From: Burkholderia sp.
Lineage (GTDB): Bacteria; Pseudomonadota; Gammaproteobacteria; Burkholderiales; Burkholderiaceae
Assembly: GCA_030151225.1 (NCBI GenBank)
Contig: JASLEG010000355.1
Location: 1 to 64,000, forward strand
Length of the DNA: 64,000 nucleotides
Direction: 5' to 3'
Part shown: positions 1-8,321 of the stretch, piece after piece
Position numbering within the stretch: position 1 is the stretch's first letter
Layout of the letters: every line of letters begins with the position of its first letter
Position numbers and translations under genes: made by a program
The notes under the pieces: generated by a model
What the model saw: only the letters and a program-made list of their open reading frames with translations
Databases searched by the model: none
Told to the model about the DNA's origin: nothing

Positions 1-639
1 CTGTTGCGACGCGAAGGCTGGCTGATCAACCATAAAAAGACGTATCGGATCGACTGCGAAGAAAAGCTGAATTTGCGGCGCAAGCGGCCGCGCCGGCGCG
101 TGGCTGCCGCACACCGCATGGAGCGGCCAGAAATTTCCACCGTCAACACCTGCTGGAGCATGGATTTCGTGGCCGATCCGCTGTTCAACGGGCAGAAAAT
201 CCGAGCGTTGACTGTGGTCGATAATTTCAGTCGGGAGAGCCTGGCGATCACGGTCGATTACGCCTTGAAGGCGGCCGATGTGGTCGCGACGGTGAACCAT
301 TTGAAAGCGCTACGTGGCACGCCGAAACGCATACAGGTCGACAATGGCAGCGAGTTCATTTCGCATGCATTGGATCACTGGGCCTATGAAAACGGCGTAA
401 CCTTGGACTTCTCACGCCCTGGCAAACCCACGAATAATGCGTTCATCGAGTCGTTCAACGGCAGTTTGCGGGACGAATGTTTGAACGTCGATTGGTTCCT
501 GTCACTGGACGATACACGGGAAAAGATCGAGCACTGGCGGCAGGATTACAACGACTTCAGGCCGCACAGTTCGCTGGGCGATCTGACACCGTGCGAGTTT
601 CGGCTCGCGCACCTCAAGGCCGGAAATCTCCGAGTCTAG
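1..639 (+). CDS. IS3-family transposase OrfB, 5' end outside the window
   Basis: The protein is the DDE integrase part of an IS3-family transposase and catalyses cut-and-paste or copy-out movement of the element. The three catalytic acids are recognisable in the motifs WSMDFV, QVDNGSEF and AFIESFNGSLRDE, followed by the usual C-terminal HSSLGDLTPCEF. About 210 residues are visible. The frame is open from base 1, so the true start, and OrfA with its programmed frameshift, lie upstream of the window. No internal stop is seen, so this copy may still be active if its left half is intact. Confidence 0.9.
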   Translation: MLRREGWLINHKKTYRIDCEEKLNLRRKRPRRRVAAAHRMERPEISTVNTCWSMDFVADPLFNGQKIRALTVVDNFSRESLAITVDYALKAADVVATVNHLKALRGTPKRIQVDNGSEFISHALDHWAYENGVTLDFSRPGKPTNNAFIESFNGSLRDECLNVDWFLSLDDTREKIEHWRQDYNDFRPHSSLGDLTPCEFRLAHLKAGNLRV

Positions 640-665
640 ACGATCGGCTAGTCGGGGAGAGGTCA
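1..665 (+). mobile_element. Right part of an IS3-family (IS407-type) insertion sequence
   Basis: The visible part covers most of the transposase OrfB catalytic domain and the right end of the element; the left part lies outside the window. A sequence GGGGAGAGGTCA at 654-665 resembles the terminal repeat of IS407-group elements and ends in CA, as IS3-family termini do. Directly after it the reading frame of a HigB toxin begins in mid-protein, which places the insertion boundary at about 665. The exact end is inferred, because the left repeat and target duplication cannot be compared here. Confidence 0.75.
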
Positions 666-803
666 CCGCCGAACAACCGGCTCGAAGCTCTGAAGGGAGA
701 TCGCAAGAGGCAGTTCAGCATCCGCATCAATGACCAGTGGCGCGTGTGCTTCAAGTTCGAAAACGGCACCGCGTCCGACGTCGAGATCGTCGATTACCAC
801 TGA
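666..803 (+). pseudogene. higB: HigB-type toxin, C-terminal remnant cut by the IS
   Basis: Only the last 45 codons remain. They match the C-terminal half of HigB/RelE-superfamily killer proteins (motifs NRLEALKGDR, FSIRINDQWRVCF and the terminal VEIVDYH). HigB cleaves mRNA on the ribosome; the N-terminal half of the fold is missing, so the product should be inactive. The frame runs back into the IS sequence, but that part has no toxin similarity. The stop codon is 18 bp before the start of higA, as in intact higBA operons. Confidence 0.85.
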
Positions 804-821
804 TTGATTGGAGAAAACACC

Positions 822-1118
822 ATGCCACGCGAAATCAAGCTCGCGCCTCCCGGAGAAATTCTTCAGGAGGAATTCCTGATCCCGATGGGGATCACCGCCT
901 ATCGACTCGCCAAGGACGTTGGCGTCACGCAGATTCGCATCAGCGAAATCATCGCCGGCAAGCGTGCCGTAACCGTGGACACCGGCCTGCGCCTGTCGCG
1001 CTACTTCGGCATGAGCGATGATTTTTGGACGGGCCTGCAGCTCGACTACGACACCGCTATGGACAAGGATCGCTTGGCGCAAGAGCTGGAGAAAATTCCT
1101 CACTACGAACCAGCCTGA
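822..1118 (+). CDS. higA: HigA-type antitoxin, XRE family, now without its toxin
   Basis: This 98-residue protein is a HigA antitoxin, which binds HigB and represses the higBA promoter. It has the typical N-terminus PPGEILQEEFL, an HTH_3 helix-turn-helix (AYRLAKDVGV ... ISEIIAGKRAV) and the C-terminal WTGLQLDYD segment. ATG 822 is chosen over the in-frame TTG at 804 because GGAG at 810-813 is correctly spaced. Since the IS removed the toxin and probably the native operator and promoter, expression may now depend on the IS or on read-through. It appears full length and could still act as a free DNA-binding antitoxin. Confidence 0.92.
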   Translation: MPREIKLAPPGEILQEEFLIPMGITAYRLAKDVGVTQIRISEIIAGKRAVTVDTGLRLSRYFGMSDDFWTGLQLDYDTAMDKDRLAQELEKIPHYEPA

Positions 1119-1230
1119 CATGGCCGCCTGTCGGGCTTTGCTTCGCGACCGCGCTCGTCCACGAGATTCAGCGGATGGATCAGCCGAAAGTCATCCGCGC
1201 CGTCGCCGACGCGGAACCCGAGGAAGGAAT

Positions 1231-1259
1231 CAAACGCCCGACCACCCGTCGGGCGTTTG
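1231..1259 (+). terminator. Intrinsic terminator-like hairpin after higA
   Basis: A perfect 12-bp stem (CAAACGCCCGAC at 1231-1242 and its complement at 1248-1259) encloses a 5-nt loop. The 3' arm ends in GTTTG and is followed by CGTTTGG, so the T-tract is imperfect. It separates higA from the methyltransferase gene. Confidence 0.7.
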
Positions 1260-1304
1260 CGTTTGGCGTATCATCGTCGGCTAACAATAACCACGAGAGA
1301 AAAT

Positions 1305-2156
1305 ATGGATCGCGCGGATTTCTACGAAGTACTCGCTAAGGCTGGCAAAGATGACGCTGCCGTCTACCGAGCGCTTCGATCGATGCCCATCGATGTGGTT
1401 GCCGATCTGTTGAACCACATTCCCACAGGCTATGCCAACGTCCGCGCGGCACTCCCGCAGATGGCTTCGGACGATGTCCAAATCTCTTGGACGGGCTCGG
1501 CCGGATATCCCTTGCTCATACAGAGCTGCGCATTCGTGCGCGCGCTCGAGAATGGTTATTGGCGGTTCAATGGTCGCGGACTGGATGATTCGACGATCTT
1601 GGATTTCGGGTGCGGATGGGGCCGCCTGATCCGGCTGATGTACAAGTTCACTGCTCCCGAGAACATCTACGGATGCGACCCGTGGCCGCGGTCTATCGAG
1701 CTGTGCCAAGACAACAAGGTCAGAGCGAACCTCTCCGTTTCTGAATATCTCCCTTCTTCACTTCCGTTCTCGGACACGACGTTCGACCTGATTTACTCGT
1801 TCTCGGTATTCACGCACTTATCCGAGCGCGCCGCCACTGCGGCCATCAAAGCTTGTCGGAAGTCGATCAAGAACGACGGCATGATGGTGATCACCGTGCG
1901 GCCACCGTCCTACTGGGACCATCACGACCAAGCTCAGAACAAGGTTGATCGCAAGCGGATGAAGCAAGACCACGCTACGCGCGGTTTTGCCTATACGCCG
2001 CACAATCGAGAGGCTGTGGACGGCGACGTCACATACGGAGACACGTCGATTTCGCTCGACTACATCCGCTCGAATTGGCGCGACTGGGAAATCGCAGGAA
2101 CGGATCTGTTCCTACAAGACCCGTTCCAAATGCTCGTATTTCTGAAGCCTCGTTGA
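1305..2156 (+). CDS. Class I SAM-dependent methyltransferase
   Basis: This 283-residue protein has the class I methyltransferase motif I DFGCGWGRL at about residues 100-108, an acidic end of strand 2 (GCDPWP) and a motif IV-like segment SDTTFDLIYSFSVFTHL, typical of the Methyltransf_11/25 group. The substrate is unknown; related proteins often modify sugars or small molecules. ATG 1305 is preceded by GAGAGA at 1295-1300. Base composition is visibly less G+C-rich than the chromosome around it. The gene sits between two IS3-family elements, with the second starting two bases after its stop codon, so it was probably acquired by transfer. Confidence 0.8.
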   Translation: MDRADFYEVLAKAGKDDAAVYRALRSMPIDVVADLLNHIPTGYANVRAALPQMASDDVQISWTGSAGYPLLIQSCAFVRALENGYWRFNGRGLDDSTILDFGCGWGRLIRLMYKFTAPENIYGCDPWPRSIELCQDNKVRANLSVSEYLPSSLPFSDTTFDLIYSFSVFTHLSERAATAAIKACRKSIKNDGMMVITVRPPSYWDHHDQAQNKVDRKRMKQDHATRGFAYTPHNREAVDGDVTYGDTSISLDYIRSNWRDWEIAGTDLFLQDPFQMLVFLKPR

Positions 2157-2158
2157 TT

Positions 2159-2186
2159 AGAGGTGGCCGCGCTCGTTCGAACAGTC
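2159..2186 (+). repeat. Terminal inverted repeat of the defective IS (left)
   Basis: The first 14 bases are identical to the complement of the other end, followed by a shared TTCG.ACAG block. It starts two bases downstream of the methyltransferase stop codon. Confidence 0.75.
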
Positions 2187-2219
2187 ATCCGAGATTTTTA
2201 AGTGGAGCGCCCGAGGCGG

Positions 2220-2522
2220 TCATGCTGCCGATTTGATCGCAGGCATCGTCGTGAAGTATGCCTCGTCCGGCGTCTGATCTGCCAGGCTCGAATGAGGCCG
2301 TCTCGGGTTGTACAGGTCAACCTCGTGGGCCTCCCGGCGCAACAGGCGCGCCAGCATCCGCGCTTCCGCGAATGGAAATTCCAGATGCGGTTCATCGATG
2401 CGACGCATCAGCCTCTGGTCGATTTCGCTCACGGGTTGTGCCCGGTAATACGCACGCGATCTTGCGATACCGACCAGCCGGACTTGCTGCGAAACCGGCA
2501 GCGCGTGGCTACGGTCAATCAT
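2220..2522 (-). pseudogene. IS3-family orfB with internal deletion
   Basis: The first about 68 residues match the N-terminus of IS3-family OrfB (SRAYYRAQP, DQRLMRRIDE). They pass directly into the conserved C-terminus YNPRRPHSSLADQTPDEAY. The DDE catalytic core that should lie between is absent, so this is an in-frame deletion derivative. It starts within the last codons of orfA, keeping the normal overlap of this family. Confidence 0.85.
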
Positions 2523-2813
2523 GGTTTTGCGCTCGGCAATCCCGCCTTGTTGAGCGCGCCGCTTGAAGAATCATTTTCCAGGGTGAGCTGGCCGATCTCG
2601 GCATGCAACGTCGTCACGTCTACCGGCGGCTCGTTCGATACCGTGCCAGCCGATCCGAACACGTCGGCCGCGCTCCTGCAACCGCCGTTTCCATTCCGTG
2701 ATCTGGTTCGGATGCCCATCTAACTGCTGCGCTAGTTCAGCCAGCGTGCGTTCGCCCTTGACGGCCGCCAGCGCCAACGTCGCTGAGTGCGTGCGTCGGG
2801 TTCTCTTCGACAT
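2519..2813 (-). pseudogene. IS3-family orfA, frameshifted
   Basis: The N-terminal half (MSKRTRRTHSATLALAAVKG, then LAELAQQL and ITEWKRRL) is the HTH of IS3-family OrfA, starting at 2813. The C-terminal half (FGSAGTV, LHAEIGQLTLEND, ALNKAGLPSAK) is in another frame and ends at 2519. The shift lies at about 2640-2660 and breaks the protein near the leucine-zipper region. Confidence 0.85.
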
Positions 2814-2872
2814 CTTTTCGGTTCCTTTGCCGGCATTATCGCTGGCTCAGGCCCCGGCCGATCCACTTATCC

Positions 2873-2900
2873 CGCTGTCCGAATTTGCGCGGCCACCTCT
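2873..2900 (-). repeat. Terminal inverted repeat of the defective IS (right)
   Basis: This is the counterpart of the repeat at 2159-2186 and lies upstream of orfA. It ends 88 bp before the TetR regulator start, so the insertion occupies the region in front of that gene. Confidence 0.75.
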
Positions 2901-2988
2901 GTCACCCCTTTTTCATTGGCGCGCCCCACCTTGCCAACCTCGTTCAGATGTTGTATGTAATCCAAACCACCCTGAACGCGTTTCGCTC

Positions 2989-3561
2989 ATGAGAAAGTCC
3001 AGACAGGAAACGGCCGAAACCCGGCAACGCATCGTCGAGGCGGCTTCGCGCAAGTTTCGCGAGAACGGCATCGAGAACACCGCGCTGGCCGAGCTGATGG
3101 CCGCGGCCGGCCTCACGCACGGCGGCTTCTACAAGCACTTCACGTCGAAGGATCAGGTGGTGGTGGAATCGCTGCAGCTGGCCACGGCGTCCGCGCGCGA
3201 AAAGATGGCGGCCACGCTCGACGACACGCCCGGCAGGCGCGGCGTGAACGCCGCCATCGACAATTACCTGTCCGATACCCATCTGCACGAACCCTGCGAC
3301 AACTGCGCGCTGGTTTCGCTGTCGAGCGAGCTCGCGCGCGGCAGCGACGAGGTGCGCGAGGCGACCTCGGCCGGCGTGGTGGCGATGATCGACATGTTCG
3401 CCGAGCATCTGGCCGGCGAGATGACGCCGGCCGCGGCGCGCAAGCAGGCCTCGGTGATCGTGTCGACGATGATCGGCGCGCTGACGGTGGCGCGCCTCGT
3501 CCAGGACGAGGCGCTCGCGGCGTCGGTGCTGCGCGAGGCACGCAAGGCGCTGCATCTGTAA
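2989..3561 (+). CDS. TetR-family transcriptional regulator
   Basis: This 190-residue repressor has an N-terminal TetR HTH (RQRIVEAASRKFRENG, then ALAELMAAAGLTHGGFYKHF) and a C-terminal ligand-binding part of the TetR_C-like class. The open frame extends upstream into IS sequence, but the conserved protein begins at ATG 2989. No strong Shine-Dalgarno sequence precedes it. It is convergent with the efflux operon at 3633-9569 and is the obvious candidate for its local repressor, although such regulators more often lie divergently beside the first gene. The defective IS immediately upstream may have displaced its native promoter. Confidence 0.9.
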   Translation: MRKSRQETAETRQRIVEAASRKFRENGIENTALAELMAAAGLTHGGFYKHFTSKDQVVVESLQLATASAREKMAATLDDTPGRRGVNAAIDNYLSDTHLHEPCDNCALVSLSSELARGSDEVREATSAGVVAMIDMFAEHLAGEMTPAAARKQASVIVSTMIGALTVARLVQDEALAASVLREARKALHL

Positions 3562-3632
3562 ACGGCATCGCGGCGGGATGCATCACGCACCCCGCCGCGA
3601 CGAGACAGACCAAGACAATATGAGCCGGCGGC

Positions 3633-5144
3633 TCAGCCCGCCGGCTTCTCCGCTCCTGCTCCCGCCCCCTTCGCGGCCACCGCCGCTCCGGTCTGCCATC
3701 CCCCGCCCAGCGCACGGAACACCGCCACGGCCGCCCGCGCGGAATCGGCCCGCGTGGCGTCGAGATCGTCGCGTGCGCTCAGCAGTTGCCGATCGGCGTC
3801 GAGCACGTCGGTCAGCGTGATCGCGCCGGCCTTGTACGCGTGCTCGGACAGATCGCGCGCGCGCGTGAGCGAGGCGACCTCGGCATCGAGCTCGTGCTCG
3901 CGCAACTGCGTCTGCGACAGCGCCACGAACGCGTTCTCCACGTCCTCGGCCGCCTTCAGCACGGTCTGCCGGTACACGGCCAGCGCCTCGGCGTTCGCGC
4001 CGCGCGCGGACTTGACCTCGGCGTCCACCTTGCCGAAATCGAACAGCCGCCAGCGCAGCCCGGCCGTGACGGTGGGCTGGAACGCCCGCGCCGTGAACAG
4101 CTGCCCGGCGTTGATGCTGTCGAAGCCGAGCAGCCCCGAGATCGACAGCTTCGGGTAGTAGTCCGACAGCGCGGCGCCGATCCGCTCGTTCGAGGCCGCG
4201 AGGCGCCGCTCGGCCGCGATCACGTCGGGGCGGCGGCGCAGCACGTCGGTGGGCGTGGCACTCGCGTCCACGGCCGGAATGCCGGGGATCTCGCCGGGCC
4301 CGGCGAGCTGGCTCGCGTAGGTGCCCGGCTGCACGCCCATCAGGATGTCGAGCCGGTTCAGCTGCGCCACCAGGTTCGTCTGCAGCGTCGGGATCAGCGC
4401 GCTCGCCTGGCGCAGCAGCGCGTCGGCCTGGGCGATCTCGCGCTCGTCGGCGGCACCGGCCTTGCGGCGCGCCTTCACGAGCTCGAGCAGATGCGCGTCG
4501 GTGCGCACCTGATCGTTCGCCACGGCCAGCCGCGCCTGATAGCCGCGCACCTGCAGATAGGCGTCGGCCGCATCGGCCGCCACGGTCACGCGCGTGCCGA
4601 GCCGGTCGGCCTCGGCCGCCTGCGCCTCGTTGGCCGCGGCGGCGGCGCTGCGGCGCAGCCCGCCGGCCAGATCGATCTCCCAGCTCGCCGCGGCACCCAG
4701 CGTGTACTCGCGCTGGCTGCGGCTGTAGCCGGGAAAGCCCTTCGCAAGCGAGCCCGTGGGGCTCAGTTCGCTCTGGTGCTGATCGGTGGCGGAGCCGTCG
4801 AGATCGAAGGTCGGCAGCAGCTCGGCGCCCGCGGCGGACGCGGCGGCCCGCGCCTGCCGCACCCGCGCGAAGGCGGCGACGAGGTCGAGGTTCTGCGCGA
4901 GCGCGCGATCGACGATCTGCACCAGCATCGGATCCCTGAAGCCGGTCCACCAGGTATCGAGCGCGGGAGCCGCGGCTCCCGTGCCGGAGGCACCGGCATC
5001 GCCGGCGGCTTGAGCCGGCACGTGCCGGAACGGCGCGAGCGCGTCGGCGGGCTTGTGATAATCGGGGCCCACCGCGCAGCCGGCCAGCACGAAGGCGAAG
5101 GCGGCAGCGAGCGCGGCGCGGGTCGGAAACGTTGACTGCATCAT
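3633..5144 (-). CDS. Outer-membrane efflux lipoprotein, OprM/NodT family
   Basis: This is the outer-membrane channel of a tripartite RND pump, 503 residues. A signal peptide ends in the lipobox LAGC with Cys23, followed by AVGPDYHKP, the family hallmark. Two outer_membrane_efflux repeats follow (AQNLDLVAAFARVRQARA; RRRPDVIAAERRLAASNERIG; LRWRLFDFGKVDAEV). ATG 5144 overlaps the stop of the pump gene by four bases (ATGA), showing translational coupling. It is the last gene of the operon. A GC-rich hairpin around its stop codon could end transcription but has no T-run. Confidence 0.95.
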   Translation of the reverse strand: MMQSTFPTRAALAAAFAFVLAGCAVGPDYHKPADALAPFRHVPAQAAGDAGASGTGAAAPALDTWWTGFRDPMLVQIVDRALAQNLDLVAAFARVRQARAAASAAGAELLPTFDLDGSATDQHQSELSPTGSLAKGFPGYSRSQREYTLGAAASWEIDLAGGLRRSAAAAANEAQAAEADRLGTRVTVAADAADAYLQVRGYQARLAVANDQVRTDAHLLELVKARRKAGAADEREIAQADALLRQASALIPTLQTNLVAQLNRLDILMGVQPGTYASQLAGPGEIPGIPAVDASATPTDVLRRRPDVIAAERRLAASNERIGAALSDYYPKLSISGLLGFDSINAGQLFTARAFQPTVTAGLRWRLFDFGKVDAEVKSARGANAEALAVYRQTVLKAAEDVENAFVALSQTQLREHELDAEVASLTRARDLSEHAYKAGAITLTDVLDADRQLLSARDDLDATRADSARAAVAVFRALGGGWQTGAAVAAKGAGAGAEKPAG

Positions 5145-8100
5145 GCTTGCTCCTCGCGGCCGAGCCATGCGGCCTTCTTTTTCTGGCCGAAGCGCCGGAT
5201 GAACACGTAGAACGCCGGCGTGAACAGCAGGCCGAAGCCCGTCACGCCCAGCATGCCGAACAGCACGGCGGTGCCGAGCGACTGGCGCATCTCGGCGCCC
5301 GCGCCGGTGGCCACCGCGAGCGGCGCCACGCCGAGGATGAACGCGAACGAGGTCATCAGGATCGGACGCAGCCGCGTGCGTGCCGCATGCACGGCGGCAC
5401 CCGCCGCATCGGCGCCCTCGTCCTCCTTCTGCCGCGCGAATTCCACGATCAGGATCGCGTTCTTCGCGGCCAGCCCCACCAGCACCACGAAACCGATCTG
5501 CGCGAGGATGTCGATCGGCATGCCGCGAATCGACAGGCCGGTGACGGAGGCGAGGATACACATCGGCACGATCAGCACGATCGCGAGCGGCAGCTTCCAG
5601 CTTTCGTACTGCGCCACCAGCACGAGGAACACGAACAGCGCGGCGGCCCCGAACACCACCAGCGTGGGCGTGCCCTTCTGTTGCTGCTGATAGGCCAGAT
5701 CGGTCCACTCGAACGAGATCCCCTGCGGCAGCACCTCGTGCGCGAGCTCCTCCATGCGATGCAGCGCGGTGCCGGTGGCCACGCCCGGTGCGGCGGCGCC
5801 CTGCACCTCGGCGGCCGGATACAGGTTGTAGCGCGGCACGCGGTACGGGATCGTGCGGTCCTCGAAGGTCGCCACCGAGCCGATCGGCACCATCTCGCCG
5901 GCCTGGTTGCGGGTCTTCAGGCGCGCGATGTCGGCGCCGCTGCGGCGGAAGCCGTCGTCGGCCTGCACGATCACCTCGTAGGTCCGGCCCAGGTAGTTGA
6001 AGTCGTTCACGTACTGCGAGCCCAGATACACCTGCAGCGTCGAGAACACGTCGGTCGGCGCCACGCCCAGCTTCTGCGCCTTCACGCGATCGATGTCGGC
6101 GAACACCGACGGCGAGCCGGCGTTGTAGAGCGTGAACACACCGGCGAAGTGCGGATCCTTGTTGGCCGCGCCCACCAGCGCCTTGGCCGCCTTCACGAGC
6201 GCGTCGGGGCCGAGGCCGGCGCGGTCCTCCAGCATCATCTTGAAGCCGCCCGCGCTGCCGAGGCCCTGCACCGGCGGCGGCGGGATCGTCAGCACGTAGG
6301 CATCCTTGACGACCGACAGGCGCTTGCGCAGGTCCGCCAGCACCGTTTGCGCGGTCACACCGGGCAGCGAGTGGTTGTACAGCGAGGGCAGGCCCGTGAA
6401 CACCGTGCCCGAATTCGAGGCCACCGTCAGCGTGGTGGCGTCGAGGCCGACGAAGGGCGCGGCGTGCTCGATACCGCGCGTGGACAGCGCGATGTCGGTC
6501 ACCTGCTTGACCACGGCCTCGGTGCGCTCGAGCGAGGCGCCCGGCGGCAACTGGATCACGGTGATCAGATAGCCCTGATCCTGCTCGGGGATGAAGCCCG
6601 TGGGCGTGCGCGAGAACTCGATGCCGGCCACCGCGATCAGCGCCACGTACACGGCCAGCACCACGGCCAGGCCGCGCACCAGGCGCCGCGTGAGCTTGCC
6701 GTAGCCGAACGAGAGCCGCTCGAAGCCGCGATTGAAGCGCGCGAAGCCGGCATCGAGGAAGCGCGCCACGCGCCCGCTTCGTTCGTGATCCTGACCGTGA
6801 TGCGACTTGAACAGCACCGCGCACAGCGCCGGGCTCAGCGTCAGCGACACGAAGCACGAGATCACCGTGGAGGCCGCGATGGTCACCGCGAACTGCCGGA
6901 AGAACAGGCCCGAGATGCCGCTCAGGAAGGCCGAAGGCACGAACACCGCGCACAGCGTCAGCGCGATCGACAGCAGCGCGCCGCCGACCTCGTCCATGGT
7001 GCGGTGCGCGGCCTCGACGGCGGACATGCCGGCGCGCATGTTGCGCTCGACGTTCTCCACCACGACGATCGCATCGTCCACCACGATCCCCACCGCGAGC
7101 ACTAGCCCGAACAGCGACAGGTTGTTCAGCGAGATGCCGAAGGTGGCCAGCACGATGAAGGAGCCGAGCAGCGACACCGGAATCGCCACCACCGGGATGA
7201 TCGTGGCGCGCCAGTTCTGCAGGAACACGAACACCACGCCCACCACCAGCAGGATCGCCACGAAGATGGTGGTGATCACCTCGTCCACCGACTTGCCGAT
7301 GAAGATCGTGGGGTCGTAGATGATCTGGTAGTCGACGCCGGCCGGGAATTCCTGCTTGAGCCCTTCCATGGCAGACAGCACCTCGTGCTCCACGGCCAGC
7401 GAATTCGCGCCGGGCTCCGCGTAGATCAGCATCGCGGTGGCGTCGTCGCGGTCCTTGAACGAGGTCGCGCCGTAATCGGCCGCGCCCACCTCCACGCGCC
7501 CGATGTCGCGCAGATGCGTGACCCGCCCCTGCGCATCGGACTTCAGCACGATGTCGCCGAACTGCTCGGGCGTGGCGAGGCGGCCGAGCGCCTCCACGTT
7601 GATCTGGTACGCGCTGCCGCTCGCCACCGGCGGCTGGTTCAGGATCCCCGCCGACACCTGCACGTTCTGCGCGCGCAGCGCGGCCAGCACCTCGCTGGCG
7701 GTCAGGTCGTGCGCGGCGGCGCGGTCCGGATCGATCCAGATCCGCATCGCGTATTCACGCGCGCCCTGGATCTGCACGTCGCCCACGCCCTGCAGCCGCG
7801 CGAGCGTGTCCTTCACGTGCAGCGTGGCGTAGTTCGACAGGTAGAGCGTGTCGTGCGAGTGGTTCGGCGAATACAGGTGCACGGCCAGCAGGATGCTCGG
7901 CGTGGACTTGCGCACCTGCACGCCGAGCCGCTGCACGTCCTCGGGCAGGCGCGGCAGCGCATCCTGCACGCGGTTCTGCGTGAGCATCTGCGCGACGTTC
8001 AGGTCGGTGCCGATGCGGAACGTGACGGTCACGGTCAGCTGACCGTTGCCGGTGGACTGGCTGCTCATGTAGAGCATGTTCTCCACGCCGTTGATCTGCT

Positions 8101-8305
8101 GCTCGAGCGGCGTGGCCACGGTGCGCGCGATGGTGTCGGCCGACGCGCCAGGATACGAGGTGGTGACCTGCACCGTGGGCGGCACGATCTCCGGATACTG
8201 CGCGACCGGCAGCACGAACATCGCACCGAGGCCGATCAGCGTCAGGAAGGCGCTGACCACCGTGGCGAAGCGTGGGCGGTCGATGAAGAAGTGAGCGATT
8301 CGCAT
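5141..8305 (-). CDS. RND efflux pump inner-membrane protein, HAE1 family
   Basis: This 1054-residue protein is the proton-driven pump of a MexF/AcrB-type system exporting hydrophobic or amphiphilic drugs from periplasm and membrane. It begins with the standard MRIAHFFIDRP cytoplasmic/TM1 segment. TM4 carries GIVVDDAIVVVENVER, with Asp410 and Asp411 matching the proton-relay pair of AcrB. Two large periplasmic loops and twelve predicted membrane helices fit the family length. It lies 16 bp downstream of the adaptor gene and overlaps the outer-membrane gene by 4 bp. The GTSF-type and FIPEQDQGY motifs are intact, so the pump is probably functional. Confidence 0.96.
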   Translation of the reverse strand: MRIAHFFIDRPRFATVVSAFLTLIGLGAMFVLPVAQYPEIVPPTVQVTTSYPGASADTIARTVATPLEQQINGVENMLYMSSQSTGNGQLTVTVTFRIGTDLNVAQMLTQNRVQDALPRLPEDVQRLGVQVRKSTPSILLAVHLYSPNHSHDTLYLSNYATLHVKDTLARLQGVGDVQIQGAREYAMRIWIDPDRAAAHDLTASEVLAALRAQNVQVSAGILNQPPVASGSAYQINVEALGRLATPEQFGDIVLKSDAQGRVTHLRDIGRVEVGAADYGATSFKDRDDATAMLIYAEPGANSLAVEHEVLSAMEGLKQEFPAGVDYQIIYDPTIFIGKSVDEVITTIFVAILLVVGVVFVFLQNWRATIIPVVAIPVSLLGSFIVLATFGISLNNLSLFGLVLAVGIVVDDAIVVVENVERNMRAGMSAVEAAHRTMDEVGGALLSIALTLCAVFVPSAFLSGISGLFFRQFAVTIAASTVISCFVSLTLSPALCAVLFKSHHGQDHERSGRVARFLDAGFARFNRGFERLSFGYGKLTRRLVRGLAVVLAVYVALIAVAGIEFSRTPTGFIPEQDQGYLITVIQLPPGASLERTEAVVKQVTDIALSTRGIEHAAPFVGLDATTLTVASNSGTVFTGLPSLYNHSLPGVTAQTVLADLRKRLSVVKDAYVLTIPPPPVQGLGSAGGFKMMLEDRAGLGPDALVKAAKALVGAANKDPHFAGVFTLYNAGSPSVFADIDRVKAQKLGVAPTDVFSTLQVYLGSQYVNDFNYLGRTYEVIVQADDGFRRSGADIARLKTRNQAGEMVPIGSVATFEDRTIPYRVPRYNLYPAAEVQGAAAPGVATGTALHRMEELAHEVLPQGISFEWTDLAYQQQQKGTPTLVVFGAAALFVFLVLVAQYESWKLPLAIVLIVPMCILASVTGLSIRGMPIDILAQIGFVVLVGLAAKNAILIVEFARQKEDEGADAAGAAVHAARTRLRPILMTSFAFILGVAPLAVATGAGAEMRQSLGTAVLFGMLGVTGFGLLFTPAFYVFIRRFGQKKKAAWLGREEQA

Positions 8306-8321
8306 GGCGTCGTCGCCCTCC

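Larger units (their letters stand above)
2159..2900 (-). mobile_element. Defective IS3-family element with intact ends, 742 bp
   Basis: The element is bounded by inverted repeats that begin AGAGGTGGCCGCGC on both ends (2159-2172 and, reversed, 2887-2900) and stay similar for about 28 bp. Between them are a frameshifted orfA and an orfB that joins N-terminal to C-terminal sequence with the catalytic core deleted. A full element of this type would be about 1.2-1.4 kb. No target-site duplication is evident. It cannot encode an active transposase, but the preserved ends could be used in trans. Confidence 0.8.

Noticed and set aside
1119..1230. A possible small gene between higA and the terminator
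   Set aside because: Short frames exist, but none has a ribosome site or recognisable similarity.
3633..6953. A single 1106-codon frame that seems to fuse pump and channel
   Set aside because: Only the part from 5144 is the real outer-membrane protein; the rest is out of frame with the genuine pump gene, which is complete at 5141-8305.
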